DNA of 64,000 nt from Candidatus Saccharimonadota bacterium (GTDB taxonomy: Bacteria > Patescibacteriota > Saccharimonadia > Saccharimonadales > UBA4665). The stretch is from the NCBI GenBank assembly GCA_029288365.1, contig JARIHI010000008.1:1-64000 (forward strand). The letters run 5' to 3'. Made by a program: the position numbers and the translations under genes. Position 1 is the stretch's first letter; every line of letters starts with the position of its first letter. Below, piece after piece: positions 1 to 8,802 of this stretch. Under the pieces are notes generated by a model that saw only the letters and a list, made by a program, of their open reading frames with translations, ran no database searches and was not told where the DNA came from.

Positions 1-1
1 T

Positions 2-586
2 ACCGAAGCCATCAGTATCTATACCCGAGTCCAGGAAACTCTGAACTTTTCGGTGGAGGGAGACGAGGCAGGCAATGGTGCCACATCAGTTGGCGCAGGC
101 TGTGATCCATTAACAGCAGACGGCGCTCTGACAATGGGTGATAGTAATGATGCTTTGGCTTTTGATCAGGCATACTATGCTAAATCTTATTTCCGACTTG
201 CTACTAACTCCACAAACGGCACTAGTATATTTTATGCTGGCAAGACCCTACAGAGCGGCGCGAATGACATCGATGCTATAGGTACTACCAGAGCTACAAG
301 CAGCCCAGGCAGCGAGCAATTTGGGCTGGCTTTTGATCTGACTGATAATCTTAATGGTAATGTCGGCTTAAGCGGACAGCTAACGCCGGAAACTGCCTAT
401 AGTAACAATACTATAGGCTATGCATTCGACGGGTCTAACCCTACCGAACCTAAACTTCTTGCACAATCCTTAGGTGTGGTCGGCTGTGATACGGGAGCAG
501 TAGAGTACATAGCCAACATTGGCACTGATACTCCGTCTGGTATTTACACGACCAAGTTAAACTACATTGCTTCCCCGACATACTAG
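2..586 (+). CDS. Secreted beta-rich surface protein, WxL-domain-like (5' end outside window)
   Basis: The open frame runs to the left edge of the window, so only the C-terminal half (about 194 residues) is seen; a GTG at 53 is internal, not a start. The visible part begins with a VQETLNF-type segment and ends in TPSGIYTTKLNYIASPTY, matching the C-terminal halves of the proteins at 606-1676 and 5397-6533, so the three are paralogs. The closing pattern Pro-x-Gly-x-Tyr-thr followed by a beta strand resembles the end of Gram-positive WxL domains, but no W-x-L motif is present. Two cysteines (in GAGCDP and VGCDTG) could form a disulfide. Role is inferred: exported surface or filament-like protein. 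It is followed 19 bases later by its paralog. Confidence 0.7.
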   Translation, partial: TEAISIYTRVQETLNFSVEGDEAGNGATSVGAGCDPLTADGALTMGDSNDALAFDQAYYAKSYFRLATNSTNGTSIFYAGKTLQSGANDIDAIGTTRATSSPGSEQFGLAFDLTDNLNGNVGLSGQLTPETAYSNNTIGYAFDGSNPTEPKLLAQSLGVVGCDTGAVEYIANIGTDTPSGIYTTKLNYIASPTY

Positions 587-605
587 GCTCTAGTACAATA
601 GGCTT

Positions 606-1676
606 ATGCTTTCGAAATTGAAACGTTGGCGCTTACTTAAAATTAAGCGTGCAGCGGTGATAGTCATTATGGTGGTGCTTGTAGCTGGAATAGCGGGGAC
701 TATAGTGTGGCCTACTGAGGCAGCGCGGTTTCAGCAACGCGGTATGTATATTAATTCTGCACTTGGCGGTGTAGATACGTTTTATATAATTTCATTGCAA
801 TATACTACGCCAAGTAGCGTAGGGTCGCTACGGATGGAGTTTTGTGATAATCCTATACCATCATTGCCTTGTGGTGTGCCAGCAGGTCTTGATGTGTCAA
901 ACGCAACGTTATCAGCTCAGTCTGGCGAAACAGGATTTAGTGTAGGCCAGCAAAACCAAAACCTAATCGTACTGACCCGTACACCGTCGGTAACTGGCTC
1001 TGCACTTTCGAGTTATCGGTTTGATAATATGCGCAACCCTAATGGTGATCACCAAGATTTTTATGTGCGTATTACCAGCCATGCCAGTACCGATGGAACC
1101 GGACCGCTCATAGATTATGGTTCGGTATCAGCTACAACCACTCCAACCATTGATCTATACACCCAAGTCCCGCCAATCCTGATTTTTTGCGTTGCTCAGC
1201 ATATAAACGATGATGATTGCACTGATACAGAGGGTAATTTCGTGGATTTTGGTGAATTAAACTCCAATCAAACGTACTCTGCTTCGTCTGAAATCCAGGC
1301 GCGTACCAATGCCCAGTATGGCTACTCTATTGCAGTAACTGGTACAACTATGACATCAGGTATTCGGTCTATTCCGGCACTTGCTACTCCTACCGAGAGC
1401 TTTCAGGGTGTCGGGCAGTTTGGTATTAATTTGGCAGACAATAACTCACCAGATGTAGGAGCAGATCCAACAGGCCCGGGTGTGAACGGTGTGGTCAGTA
1501 GCCCGTATGATACACCAAACAAATATTTGTTTAATAACGGTGATGTAATAGCTACCAGCAATGGCGTCACCCGTACTCGTAAATACACAGCTAGCTATGT
1601 GGTAAACGTACCGGCTAATCAGGCTCCCGGTGTCTATAGTACAACGATTACCTATATTTGTCTGGCCGGATTTTGA
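606..1676 (+). CDS. Secreted two-domain beta-rich surface protein, paralog of the flanking genes
   Basis: 356 residues. A basic N-terminus (KLKRWRLLKIKR) and one hydrophobic segment at about 15-35 form a signal peptide or anchor. The N-terminal half carries an EFCDNPIPSLPCG cysteine pair, parallel to DFCSDTPILSASC in the protein at 5397. The C-terminal half begins near a PPILIFCV strand and ends APGVYSTTITYICLAGF, the same close as its paralogs. The fold is probably Ig- or WxL-like. A TACAAT box at 594-599 lies six bases before the ATG with no Shine-Dalgarno, suggesting a leaderless message. The next gene encodes a DUF916-like partner, the pairing seen in WxL systems. No function is assigned beyond surface protein. 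Confidence 0.75.
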   Translation: MLSKLKRWRLLKIKRAAVIVIMVVLVAGIAGTIVWPTEAARFQQRGMYINSALGGVDTFYIISLQYTTPSSVGSLRMEFCDNPIPSLPCGVPAGLDVSNATLSAQSGETGFSVGQQNQNLIVLTRTPSVTGSALSSYRFDNMRNPNGDHQDFYVRITSHASTDGTGPLIDYGSVSATTTPTIDLYTQVPPILIFCVAQHINDDDCTDTEGNFVDFGELNSNQTYSASSEIQARTNAQYGYSIAVTGTTMTSGIRSIPALATPTESFQGVGQFGINLADNNSPDVGADPTGPGVNGVVSSPYDTPNKYLFNNGDVIATSNGVTRTRKYTASYVVNVPANQAPGVYSTTITYICLAGF

Positions 1677-1719
1677 TGTACAATACTGCTAGTGTTAAAA
1701 AATAATTAAACGGGGTGAT

Positions 1720-2757
1720 ATGAAAAAAATATTCCAGTGGGTGGCAGTTTTGTCGCTATTTGTGGCGACTGTATTTGTAGCAAACCATGTTAATGCACAG
1801 TCTACAGGGCTCGGGGTCAATCCTCGTAAGGATCTTACTGTCTATGCGGGCAAAAGTGTTAGCGATCAGCTATATGTAAGTAACTTAAATAAAAAAGTGT
1901 CAGTTACTGTTAATTTAAACTTAATAGATTTTAAATCATCAGGAGAAACTGGCACACCCTCCCTGGAGCTCCAAGAAAATGCGCCCAAAACCCCATGGTC
2001 ACTTAAGCCATTTATCACCTTGCCAAAATCTGTGGAGTTAGGGCCGGGTGAAGCAAAATACGTACCGTTTAGTATTCGTATTCCAGATGGTCAAGGTGCC
2101 GGTAGTTATTATAGTGCTATAAAATACGACGGAAAACCAAAAGATGGTGGGGGTAACGTGATAATTACCGGAGCACCCACACAGTTGATGTTTGTTACAG
2201 TTCCGGGTAAGGCAACTGAGCTCATGAATTTGCAAAAGTTTGGTGGTTACCAAATCAAAGATAACGAAGAGAAAGGTAATTTCAAATCATTATTTGTGAG
2301 TAGCCAACCCCAAAAGCTGGCTTACTTGCTGCAAAATGCTGGTAATGTGGCAGAAAGTCCTGCTGGTAGCATTCAAATTAAGAATGTTTTTGGTAAGCAA
2401 GTGAGACTTATAAAAAACGCTAACCCCAAAGAGAATTTGGCACTTATAGACCAAACTCGTCGCTTCGAAGTCTGTATTGATGCAACGACAAAAACAGTAA
2501 AGCAAGGTGGTCGTAGCACTAAAATTGACGTGTGCAAAAACCCTAAGCTCTGGCCTGGTATATACAAGGCGCACATGAGCTTGTTTTACGGTATCAATGG
2601 CTCTAACACCCGCGAGATTGATGCTGTAGCAACTATTTGGTATATGCCATGGTGGTTTATAGGTGTTATACTGCTTGTCTTGGCTGCGGTTGCCTTCGTG
2701 ATCTACAAGGTTCGCAAATCACTTGTAGGCTCAAAATCACACAAACGCAAAAAATAG
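1720..2757 (+). CDS. DUF916/WxIP-like cell-surface protein with C-terminal membrane anchor
   Basis: 345 residues: signal peptide (1-26, cleavage near VNAQS), an N-terminal Ig-like region with the DUF916-type pattern (VSNLNKKVSVTVNL, then LPKSVELGPGEAKYVPFSIRIP and AGSYYSAIKY), a second beta domain at about 180-300, one transmembrane helix (about 310-332) and a lysine-rich tail ending KSHKRKK. This is the topology of WxL-interacting proteins of Gram-positives, which hold WxL proteins at the wall; that link here is by architecture only. A GGGGTGAT ribosome site precedes the ATG. It closes the first surface cassette and is followed by a terminator. A paralog lies at 6667-7692. Confidence 0.8.
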   Translation: MKKIFQWVAVLSLFVATVFVANHVNAQSTGLGVNPRKDLTVYAGKSVSDQLYVSNLNKKVSVTVNLNLIDFKSSGETGTPSLELQENAPKTPWSLKPFITLPKSVELGPGEAKYVPFSIRIPDGQGAGSYYSAIKYDGKPKDGGGNVIITGAPTQLMFVTVPGKATELMNLQKFGGYQIKDNEEKGNFKSLFVSSQPQKLAYLLQNAGNVAESPAGSIQIKNVFGKQVRLIKNANPKENLALIDQTRRFEVCIDATTKTVKQGGRSTKIDVCKNPKLWPGIYKAHMSLFYGINGSNTREIDAVATIWYMPWWFIGVILLVLAAVAFVIYKVRKSLVGSKSHKRKK

Positions 2758-2778
2758 TTACCTTAGACTAAAATCTAC

Positions 2779-2808
2779 AAAAGAGCTGTTTCCATAAGCA
2801 GCTCTTTT
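2779..2808 (+). terminator. Rho-independent terminator
   Basis: Perfect 10-bp stem (AAAAGAGCTG at 2779-2788 with CAGCTCTTTT at 2799-2808) and a 10-base loop, with T-rich 3' arm. It lies 21 bases past the DUF916-like gene and ends the first surface cassette. Confidence 0.85.
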
Positions 2809-2889
2809 TAATGGCAACAATACAAGCCTGTCTTTATCAAACTAAATCAGTAGCTTTACTCTGGCGTTAAGCGTAAGTACAATAAGCAT

Positions 2890-3837
2890 ATGCACAAAAT
2901 AGGCGCACAGTGGCGCAGGTATGTATTGGTGGGAATTGGCACAGTGCTTGCGATAACGCTGCTTGTGCCGCTTCAGACGAGAGCGCAAAATTATCCGCCC
3001 GGCTTTACGCCACTGACTACCGAAAACCCCAAAGCCAACTCGTTTGGCATGGAAGGTAAAATAACCGCGCCTGCCCCAACGCAAGGAGCACATATAAGTG
3101 CCCCAAGTGGTGGCCAAACATATACCTCGCCGCTTATCACAGTCAGTGGTACCTGCCCAAAGGGGCTGTTGGTTGAAGTGCTGGATAACGGCGTTATGGT
3201 GGGTTCTACCTTTTGTGAAAACGGCAGTTTCTCGGTGCTTATTAGCTTGTTCGCCGGGCAAAACGACATTTCGGCCCGGGTTATCGATGATTTAGGGCAA
3301 GTTGGTCCGCCATCAAATGTCGTGACTGTAAATTTTAACAACGGGCAGTTTACAGCCTTTGGCGCAATTATTACCCTAACCAGTGCCTATAGCCGCCGGG
3401 CGGCTGATCCAGGCAGCACCCTTACCTGGCCGCTGCAGCTTAGTGGCGGTACCGGGCCGTATGCGTTCAGTATAGATTGGGGTGATGGCAGCGAACTAGA
3501 ACTGATAAGCCAGTCTACGGCTGGTATAGTAAATATTCACCACGTATATAAAAATGCCGGGATCTACAGAGTAACTGTCAAGGTAGTTGACGCAAATGGT
3601 GCCACAGGCTTTTTGCAGCTTATTGCTGTAGCAAACGGCGATGCCCAAGCCAAAATAGTAAACACCGATGAAAAGCCTGCTAAAATCCAGTACAGGAATA
3701 AAGTTCTCTGGATTCCATCTGCCATAGTGTTCTTCTTATTATTACCAGCGTTCTGGTTGGGTAGACGCTATGAAATGCGTGCCTTCAGAAAACGATTGGA
3801 GCGTGATGCCGAGATGGTTCGCAAACTCGACCAATAA
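2890..3837 (+). CDS. Membrane-anchored PKD-domain surface protein
   Basis: 315 residues. Signal peptide at 1-33 (cut near TRAQN), an Ig/Big-like domain with two cysteines (about 85-150), a PKD domain (about 175-255) with the typical WGDGS turn and HHVYKNAGIYRVTVKVVDANG strand pattern split over its end, a transmembrane helix at about 275-295 (AIVFFLLLPAFWLG) and a basic cytoplasmic tail (RKRLERDAEMVRKLDQ). PKD domains usually mediate protein or glycan contacts outside the cell; specific binding partner unknown. A TACAAT box at 2878-2883 sits six bases before the ATG and there is no Shine-Dalgarno, so the transcript may be leaderless. Confidence 0.8.
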   Translation: MHKIGAQWRRYVLVGIGTVLAITLLVPLQTRAQNYPPGFTPLTTENPKANSFGMEGKITAPAPTQGAHISAPSGGQTYTSPLITVSGTCPKGLLVEVLDNGVMVGSTFCENGSFSVLISLFAGQNDISARVIDDLGQVGPPSNVVTVNFNNGQFTAFGAIITLTSAYSRRAADPGSTLTWPLQLSGGTGPYAFSIDWGDGSELELISQSTAGIVNIHHVYKNAGIYRVTVKVVDANGATGFLQLIAVANGDAQAKIVNTDEKPAKIQYRNKVLWIPSAIVFFLLLPAFWLGRRYEMRAFRKRLERDAEMVRKLDQ

Positions 3838-3955
3838 CAATCTTTGCACAGCTTCCTAAAACACAGGTTGGCTTTACAAATTTAAGAAATATTTAATGGT
3901 ATTTATAAAGTGCTTATGGTTAGCTAGAAATAGCATATAAAAAGAGGACTATTTT

Positions 3956-5266
3956 ATGAAAAACCGTATCAAGGCAGGAACGTTACTAATAGCTGCTGTA
4001 GCATTAACGTTCAGCATAATATTAGGCAATACTTCAGAAGCGGTTGTTCCAAATGAGAGCACAGTAATAAGTTTAAATAACAGTGGTGATGGACAAGGAG
4101 GAAATGGCAATAGTAGCAGTCCTATTGTAAGCGCAGATGGTAGATATACTGCATTTAGTTCCGTAGCCAGTAATTTGGTGAGCGGTGACACTAATGGTAA
4201 AAAAGATGTTTTCGTTAGAGATATGGTGAATAACTCCACAGCTCGTATAAGTGTATCTAGCTCAAGTGTAGAAGGAAACGATGACAGCGAAATACGAGCC
4301 ATAAGTAAGACGGGAAGGTATGTGGCTTTTTCTTCTGCGGCCTCTAATCTCATTGACGGAGAAACAAATAGTGTAGGAAGTGGTAACTTCGATGTGTATA
4401 TAAGAGATACTCAAACCAATACTACTACAATGATTAATAAAAATTCCTCAGGAAGCCGAGTTTATAAAGTATATCCTACGGGGATCAGTGATGACGGACG
4501 TTTTATTAGTGTTGAGACAACCTCATCAAACTTGTTGGCAGGGTATACTACTAGTAACCAAAGAAAAGCCGCGTTACTTGACAGGTCAACAAATAGCTGG
4601 ACATTTCTTTCGTTAATAAATCAAGGCCTAGGCTTCGAGTATTGGAATAACGTTCAGGCAAATTGTGATGAAGCAATCGTTGCTGTAAGTACCCCGAGCG
4701 GCATAGAGGTATTTGATCGAAGAGATAGCTCAGAGGCCGTTAATATAACAGCAAGTGGTAACAACGATAGCATGAACCCTAGAGTTTCGTGCGACGGACG
4801 GTATATAGGGTTTGATACCTGGGCGACTAATTTAGTAGCAGGTATTACCCCAAGTGACGGTTACAAACATTTAGTCAGATATGATCGTGTAACAGGCGAG
4901 TATGTTTATCTAGATGTTGATAGTTCCGGTAATTTCTTGCCGAGGTATACGAGTGATCCTAATAGTGTTTCTTATGCCCTTTCCCTTGCCGATAATGGAG
5001 GCGTTGCTTTTGCTCTTCTAGGTAGCAACTACCCTTACTATACACAGGCATATATTAGAAACGTTGCCGCAAACTCAACTGAAATCATTACCCGCCGCGC
5101 TACCACGGGTAGTACTTCTACGAGTTACCAACAGACTACCGGATATAGGTTAGGCTTAGATATGGATGGTAAATACGTCGTATATCAAGCTGAAGATAGT
5201 TCTCAGATTATAGATAATGAAACAAACGGTTATGTAGACGTTATACGGTCAAAGACTGGCTGGTAA
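3956..5266 (+). CDS. Secreted PD40/TolB-type beta-propeller protein
   Basis: 436 residues with an N-terminal signal peptide (about 1-29, LLIAAVALTFSIILGNTSEA). The mature part has repeated units of the form S.DGRYxAFSS.ASNLV.GDTN followed by DVFVRD or DVYIRD; clear copies start near residues 62, 118, 178, 265 and 400. These are PD40 (WD40-like, TolB-type) propeller blades. No catalytic domain is visible. An AGAGGA ribosome site lies about ten bases before the ATG. It sits between the two surface cassettes, which suggests an extracellular binding role. Codon use looks native. Confidence 0.8.
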   Translation: MKNRIKAGTLLIAAVALTFSIILGNTSEAVVPNESTVISLNNSGDGQGGNGNSSSPIVSADGRYTAFSSVASNLVSGDTNGKKDVFVRDMVNNSTARISVSSSSVEGNDDSEIRAISKTGRYVAFSSAASNLIDGETNSVGSGNFDVYIRDTQTNTTTMINKNSSGSRVYKVYPTGISDDGRFISVETTSSNLLAGYTTSNQRKAALLDRSTNSWTFLSLINQGLGFEYWNNVQANCDEAIVAVSTPSGIEVFDRRDSSEAVNITASGNNDSMNPRVSCDGRYIGFDTWATNLVAGITPSDGYKHLVRYDRVTGEYVYLDVDSSGNFLPRYTSDPNSVSYALSLADNGGVAFALLGSNYPYYTQAYIRNVAANSTEIITRRATTGSTSTSYQQTTGYRLGLDMDGKYVVYQAEDSSQIIDNETNGYVDVIRSKTGW

Positions 5267-5396
5267 AGGTAGGAAAATTTAAGGAAGCTGTGGATAAGTT
5301 GGTGGGAAAAGTGTGAAAAAGTGCTTGTGCTAATACTAATAAGTATGGTAAAAAGAAGAAGTAAATCTTAAAAACAAAAAAATCCAGAGGGAAAAA

Positions 5397-6533
5397 ATGA
5401 GTACAGTACCCCAAATAATAAAAAGGAATGCTTATGCATTTGCAGCCGGTTTGTTTTTGCTAGCGGCTACAGTGCCGAGCATAGTAGTGCCGCGATTGGC
5501 TTCGGCGGCTCAAATAACCGAGCGTAGTATCAAGATGAGTTCTTCTGCGGCAAGCGCAAGTTCGCAAACGTACCAAATCCAGTTTGATACTGCTACGACT
5601 TCAGCAATTGAGGGTGTTGTTGTAGACTTTTGTTCAGATACCCCAATATTGAGCGCAAGCTGTAGCTTTCCGTCTGGCATGACAGTAGGTAGTACTTACG
5701 GAAGTCAAACAGGCCTTGACGGCACTCATGGTACCTGGTCAGCCTCTTTAATTAACTCGAATCACTCTGTATTGGTAGAAAATACAGCTGCTTCTGACAG
5801 TATTACTAGTGGTACTACGGTCACGGTCACTGTTAGTGGATTCACCAACCCAAGTAGTGTAGGCACTTTTTACGCCCGAATAGTAACGTATGTAGATGCT
5901 GATGTAGCGGATGACTATGTGTCTGCAACCCCTGGCACACACATCGATGATGGTGGTGTGGCACTTTCAACGACTGCCACTGTTAATGTGTCTGCTACCG
6001 TGCAAGAAACTCTTACGTTCTGTGTCTCAGGTACTGTGCCAGGTGCTGGTTGCTCCGCTCCAAGTGCTCCAAGCATTACGCTTGGGGATACAGGCCCACC
6101 TGTGGTTCTTGACACGAACGACGTATACTCTGACGATATAAACTTCCAGCTTTCTACTAACGCAGCAAATGGAGCAATTGTCAGGATGAAGGGCGCAAGT
6201 GCTAACTTGACAAGCGGTAGCAATACAATACCTGCTGTTGGAAGTGGTGTAAGTGCTACGCCAGTTACAATTAGCGCTGGTACCGCAGCATTTGGAATGC
6301 GGCTTGCAGATGCGGATGGCGTATTAGCAGATGCCGCTTATGATGCAACGGGTAATGACTTCAATATGGTTGCAGCCGATATAACGAGCACATACGGTGA
6401 TGAAATTGCTTCAGTAAGTGCTCCTGTTTCAAATGCCGATGTGCCTGTATACTTCGGTGCCACTGCTAGCGCTACAACACCAGCCGGTGTGTATACTGCA
6501 GCATTCTCCTTGATTGCTACAAGTACTTACTAA
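5397..6533 (+). CDS. Secreted two-domain beta-rich surface protein, third paralog
   Basis: 378 residues. Signal peptide at about 1-37 (AAGLFLLAATVPSIVV... ASAAQ). First domain (about 38-190) with cysteine pattern DFCSDTPILSASC; second domain begins SATVQETLTFCVSG and ends TPAGVYTAAFSLIATSTY, as in the proteins at 2-586 and 606-1676. The composition is rich in Ala, Ser, Thr and Gly, as in filament or S-layer-like proteins. An AGAGGG ribosome site precedes the ATG. A strong terminator follows and then a second DUF916-like gene, so the cassette order of the first cluster is repeated. Exact role unknown. Confidence 0.78.
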   Translation: MSTVPQIIKRNAYAFAAGLFLLAATVPSIVVPRLASAAQITERSIKMSSSAASASSQTYQIQFDTATTSAIEGVVVDFCSDTPILSASCSFPSGMTVGSTYGSQTGLDGTHGTWSASLINSNHSVLVENTAASDSITSGTTVTVTVSGFTNPSSVGTFYARIVTYVDADVADDYVSATPGTHIDDGGVALSTTATVNVSATVQETLTFCVSGTVPGAGCSAPSAPSITLGDTGPPVVLDTNDVYSDDINFQLSTNAANGAIVRMKGASANLTSGSNTIPAVGSGVSATPVTISAGTAAFGMRLADADGVLADAAYDATGNDFNMVAADITSTYGDEIASVSAPVSNADVPVYFGATASATTPAGVYTAAFSLIATSTY

Positions 6534-6558
6534 AGTTAGAGGCTCTAGCTAATTACAT

Positions 6559-6594
6559 AAAACGGCCTAGATATACACTAGGCCGTTTTGTTTT
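6559..6594 (+). terminator. Rho-independent terminator
   Basis: Perfect 12-bp stem, AAAACGGCCTAG (6559-6570) with CTAGGCCGTTTT (6578-6589), followed by more T residues. It separates the beta-rich surface protein gene from the DUF916-like gene, so the two are probably transcribed separately. Confidence 0.9.
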
Positions 6595-6666
6595 GGCCGT
6601 AGCAAAAAACCAAAAATTTGATATGATAAAAGTAATAATTAAATGATTATTAAAAAAGTGAGGGGT

Positions 6667-7692
6667 ATGAAAACAAAGTTAATAAGCGCTGGATGCCTGG
6701 TGGCAAGCCTGGTAGTGCTATTGGCAGCGGTAGTTATTGCACCATTAGCTGCAGCTCAATCCGGCGGTAATGTAACCGGCGGTGGCGCTACAACTAATAA
6801 AGGTTACGGTGATAGCTTCCGTATATCTCCACTCCGTACTGATGTAACCATTAATCCTGGTGAAACACGCAAAGTTACCATTTATATACAAAATCTCAAC
6901 CCCGTGCCTGCTACACTTAAGCCAATTAATAACGACTTTATAGCCGGCAACAAGGAAGACGGTACGCCCGACATCATCTTAAATGAAAACGAATATGCCC
7001 CTACACATAGCCTCAAGCGCTTTATGGCACCTATACCTAATGTAGCTGTTGGGCCTGGGGAGCGAAAGCCAGTTGAGGTTACCATTAGTGTGCCCAGTAC
7101 CGCACAGGCGGGCGGTTATTACGGTGCACTGCGTTTTGCGCCAGCCCTGGCAGATGGCAGCGGCTCGGTTAGCGTGACTGGTAGCGTGGCTTCACTGATA
7201 CTTATGACTGTACCTGGCGATTTGGTAGAGAACCTGACCCTGAAAGACTTTACCTTGCAGCAAAAAGGCAAAGAAAGTAAGCGCTTTTCTTCGCCCAAAG
7301 GTATCAAAGCAGTAGTGCGCTTGCAGAACAAAGGCAATGTCCATATCGCCCCTCAGGGTGGCATATTCGTTCAAAAGGGTGACAAGGTTATTTACCAAGC
7401 CAAGATAAATGATATTAAACCAGCAGGCGTAGTATTGCCTGACTCTACTCGCAAATGGGAAATACCGGTAAAGAAACTAGGTAACTTTGGCAAGTATAAA
7501 ATCACAGCTGTTATTGGCTATGGTGCAACCAATAAAACCATCAATATCGAGAGAACAATCTGGATCATCCCTACCCTATACATCGTTGGAGCTATTCTGG
7601 CGTTGATAGCGATTATAGGTGTTATATTTGCTATCACCATGTCACTCCGTGCGTACAAGCGCCGCATCCTTCGAGGTGCTCGCCGCCGCTAA
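6667..7692 (+). CDS. DUF916/WxIP-like cell-surface protein with C-terminal membrane anchor (second copy)
   Basis: 341 residues from the ATG at 6667, preferred because it follows GTGAGGGG and gives a clean signal peptide MKTKLISAGCLVASL; an upstream ATG at 6643 would add eight residues. Mature region: Ig-like DUF916-type domain (VTINPGETRKVTIYIQNLNPVP; VAVGPGERKPVEVTISVP; AGGYYGALRF), a second beta domain (about 190-285), a transmembrane helix (about 297-320) and a basic tail ending RRILRGARRR. Same layout as the protein at 1720-2757. Expected to sit in the membrane facing the wall and to hold partner surface proteins; this is inference from architecture. Confidence 0.8.
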   Translation: MKTKLISAGCLVASLVVLLAAVVIAPLAAAQSGGNVTGGGATTNKGYGDSFRISPLRTDVTINPGETRKVTIYIQNLNPVPATLKPINNDFIAGNKEDGTPDIILNENEYAPTHSLKRFMAPIPNVAVGPGERKPVEVTISVPSTAQAGGYYGALRFAPALADGSGSVSVTGSVASLILMTVPGDLVENLTLKDFTLQQKGKESKRFSSPKGIKAVVRLQNKGNVHIAPQGGIFVQKGDKVIYQAKINDIKPAGVVLPDSTRKWEIPVKKLGNFGKYKITAVIGYGATNKTINIERTIWIIPTLYIVGAILALIAIIGVIFAITMSLRAYKRRILRGARRR

Positions 7693-7737
7693 CGCCACCT
7701 AGTCTAAGATAGTAAATTTTGCTAAAATAGATTAGTT

Positions 7738-8787
7738 ATGGCAAAAAAAGTTTATGTTGGTCTTAGTGGAGGTGTGGATAGCTCAGTTACTGCCGCTCTT
7801 TTGAAAGAGCAGGGCTATGATGTCACTGGTGTTTACATGAAAAACTGGAGCCAAGACCTGCCGGGCTTTGTCTGCCCCTGGAAAGAAGACTATCAAGATG
7901 CCAAGCGTGTAGCCGTACAGCTAGGCATACCATTTAAACTATACGACTTCGAGACCGAATACCGCCAAAAAGTAGTCGATTATATGGTAGAAGGCTATAA
8001 AGCCGGTATTACACCTAACCCGGATATTATGTGTAACCAAGAGGTGAAGTTTAAACTATTTCTGGATACTGCGCTTGCAGATGGGGCGGATTTGATAGCT
8101 ACTGGGCACTACGCTCGTATACATGATGGCAAGTTGCTTGTAGGTGTAGATGGCAACAAAGACCAGTCGTATTTTTTGTATCGGGTTACAGAAGATGCAC
8201 TGCGCTGTTCGCTCATGCCAATAGGCGAATATGAAAAGCCTGAAGTCCGCAAGCTAGCTAAAAAGTTTGGCTTGGCAACAGCCGAGAAAAAAGATAGCCA
8301 GGGTATATGTTTTGTCGGCAAGATAGGCATTAAAGAATTTTTGTTAGCCGAGCTCGGTGAACAACCGCATGGCGAAATTATTGATCAAACCGGTGCAGCT
8401 CTCGGCGAACATGATGGTGCATTATTTTATACCATCGGCCAACGCCATGGCCTGAATGTGGGCGGCGGGTTGCCGTATTACGTGGTTGGCAAAGACATGA
8501 CTAAAAACGAAGTTTACGTTACCACCGATTTGCAAGACAAACGCTTATGGAGCAAAATACTGACCCTTGCCAGCTCGCATTGGATTAACGGTGAAGATGT
8601 TCTTGCGGGCGATTTACAGGTCCGTATCCGCTATCGTGCACCGCTTGTTGCTGTAAAGCATTTAGAAAAAACTGGTGATCAAGCGTGGCAATTAGAGCTA
8701 CAAAACGAAGTCCGCGCCATCACGCCCGGCCAATCGGCAGTAGTCTACGCCGGTGACCACTGTCTCGGCGGTGCTATTGTCATCTAA
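7738..8787 (+). CDS. mnmA: tRNA-specific 2-thiouridylase MnmA
   Basis: 349 residues, near full length for the family. It makes 2-thiouridine at position 34 of Lys, Glu and Gln tRNAs. Visible: N-type ATP pyrophosphatase loop SGGVDSS (10-16), nucleophilic Cys99 in DIMCNQEVKF, second catalytic Cys191 in SQGICFVGK, GHYAR tRNA-binding region at about 123-127, and the C-terminal beta-barrel ending in GQSAVVYAGDHCLGGA. A TAAAAT box (7723-7728) lies nine bases before the ATG with no Shine-Dalgarno, so the message is probably leaderless. No sulfur-relay genes are seen nearby. Confidence 0.97.
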   Translation: MAKKVYVGLSGGVDSSVTAALLKEQGYDVTGVYMKNWSQDLPGFVCPWKEDYQDAKRVAVQLGIPFKLYDFETEYRQKVVDYMVEGYKAGITPNPDIMCNQEVKFKLFLDTALADGADLIATGHYARIHDGKLLVGVDGNKDQSYFLYRVTEDALRCSLMPIGEYEKPEVRKLAKKFGLATAEKKDSQGICFVGKIGIKEFLLAELGEQPHGEIIDQTGAALGEHDGALFYTIGQRHGLNVGGGLPYYVVGKDMTKNEVYVTTDLQDKRLWSKILTLASSHWINGEDVLAGDLQVRIRYRAPLVAVKHLEKTGDQAWQLELQNEVRAITPGQSAVVYAGDHCLGGAIVI

Positions 8788-8802
8788 AGTTATTGTAGTG
8801 TA

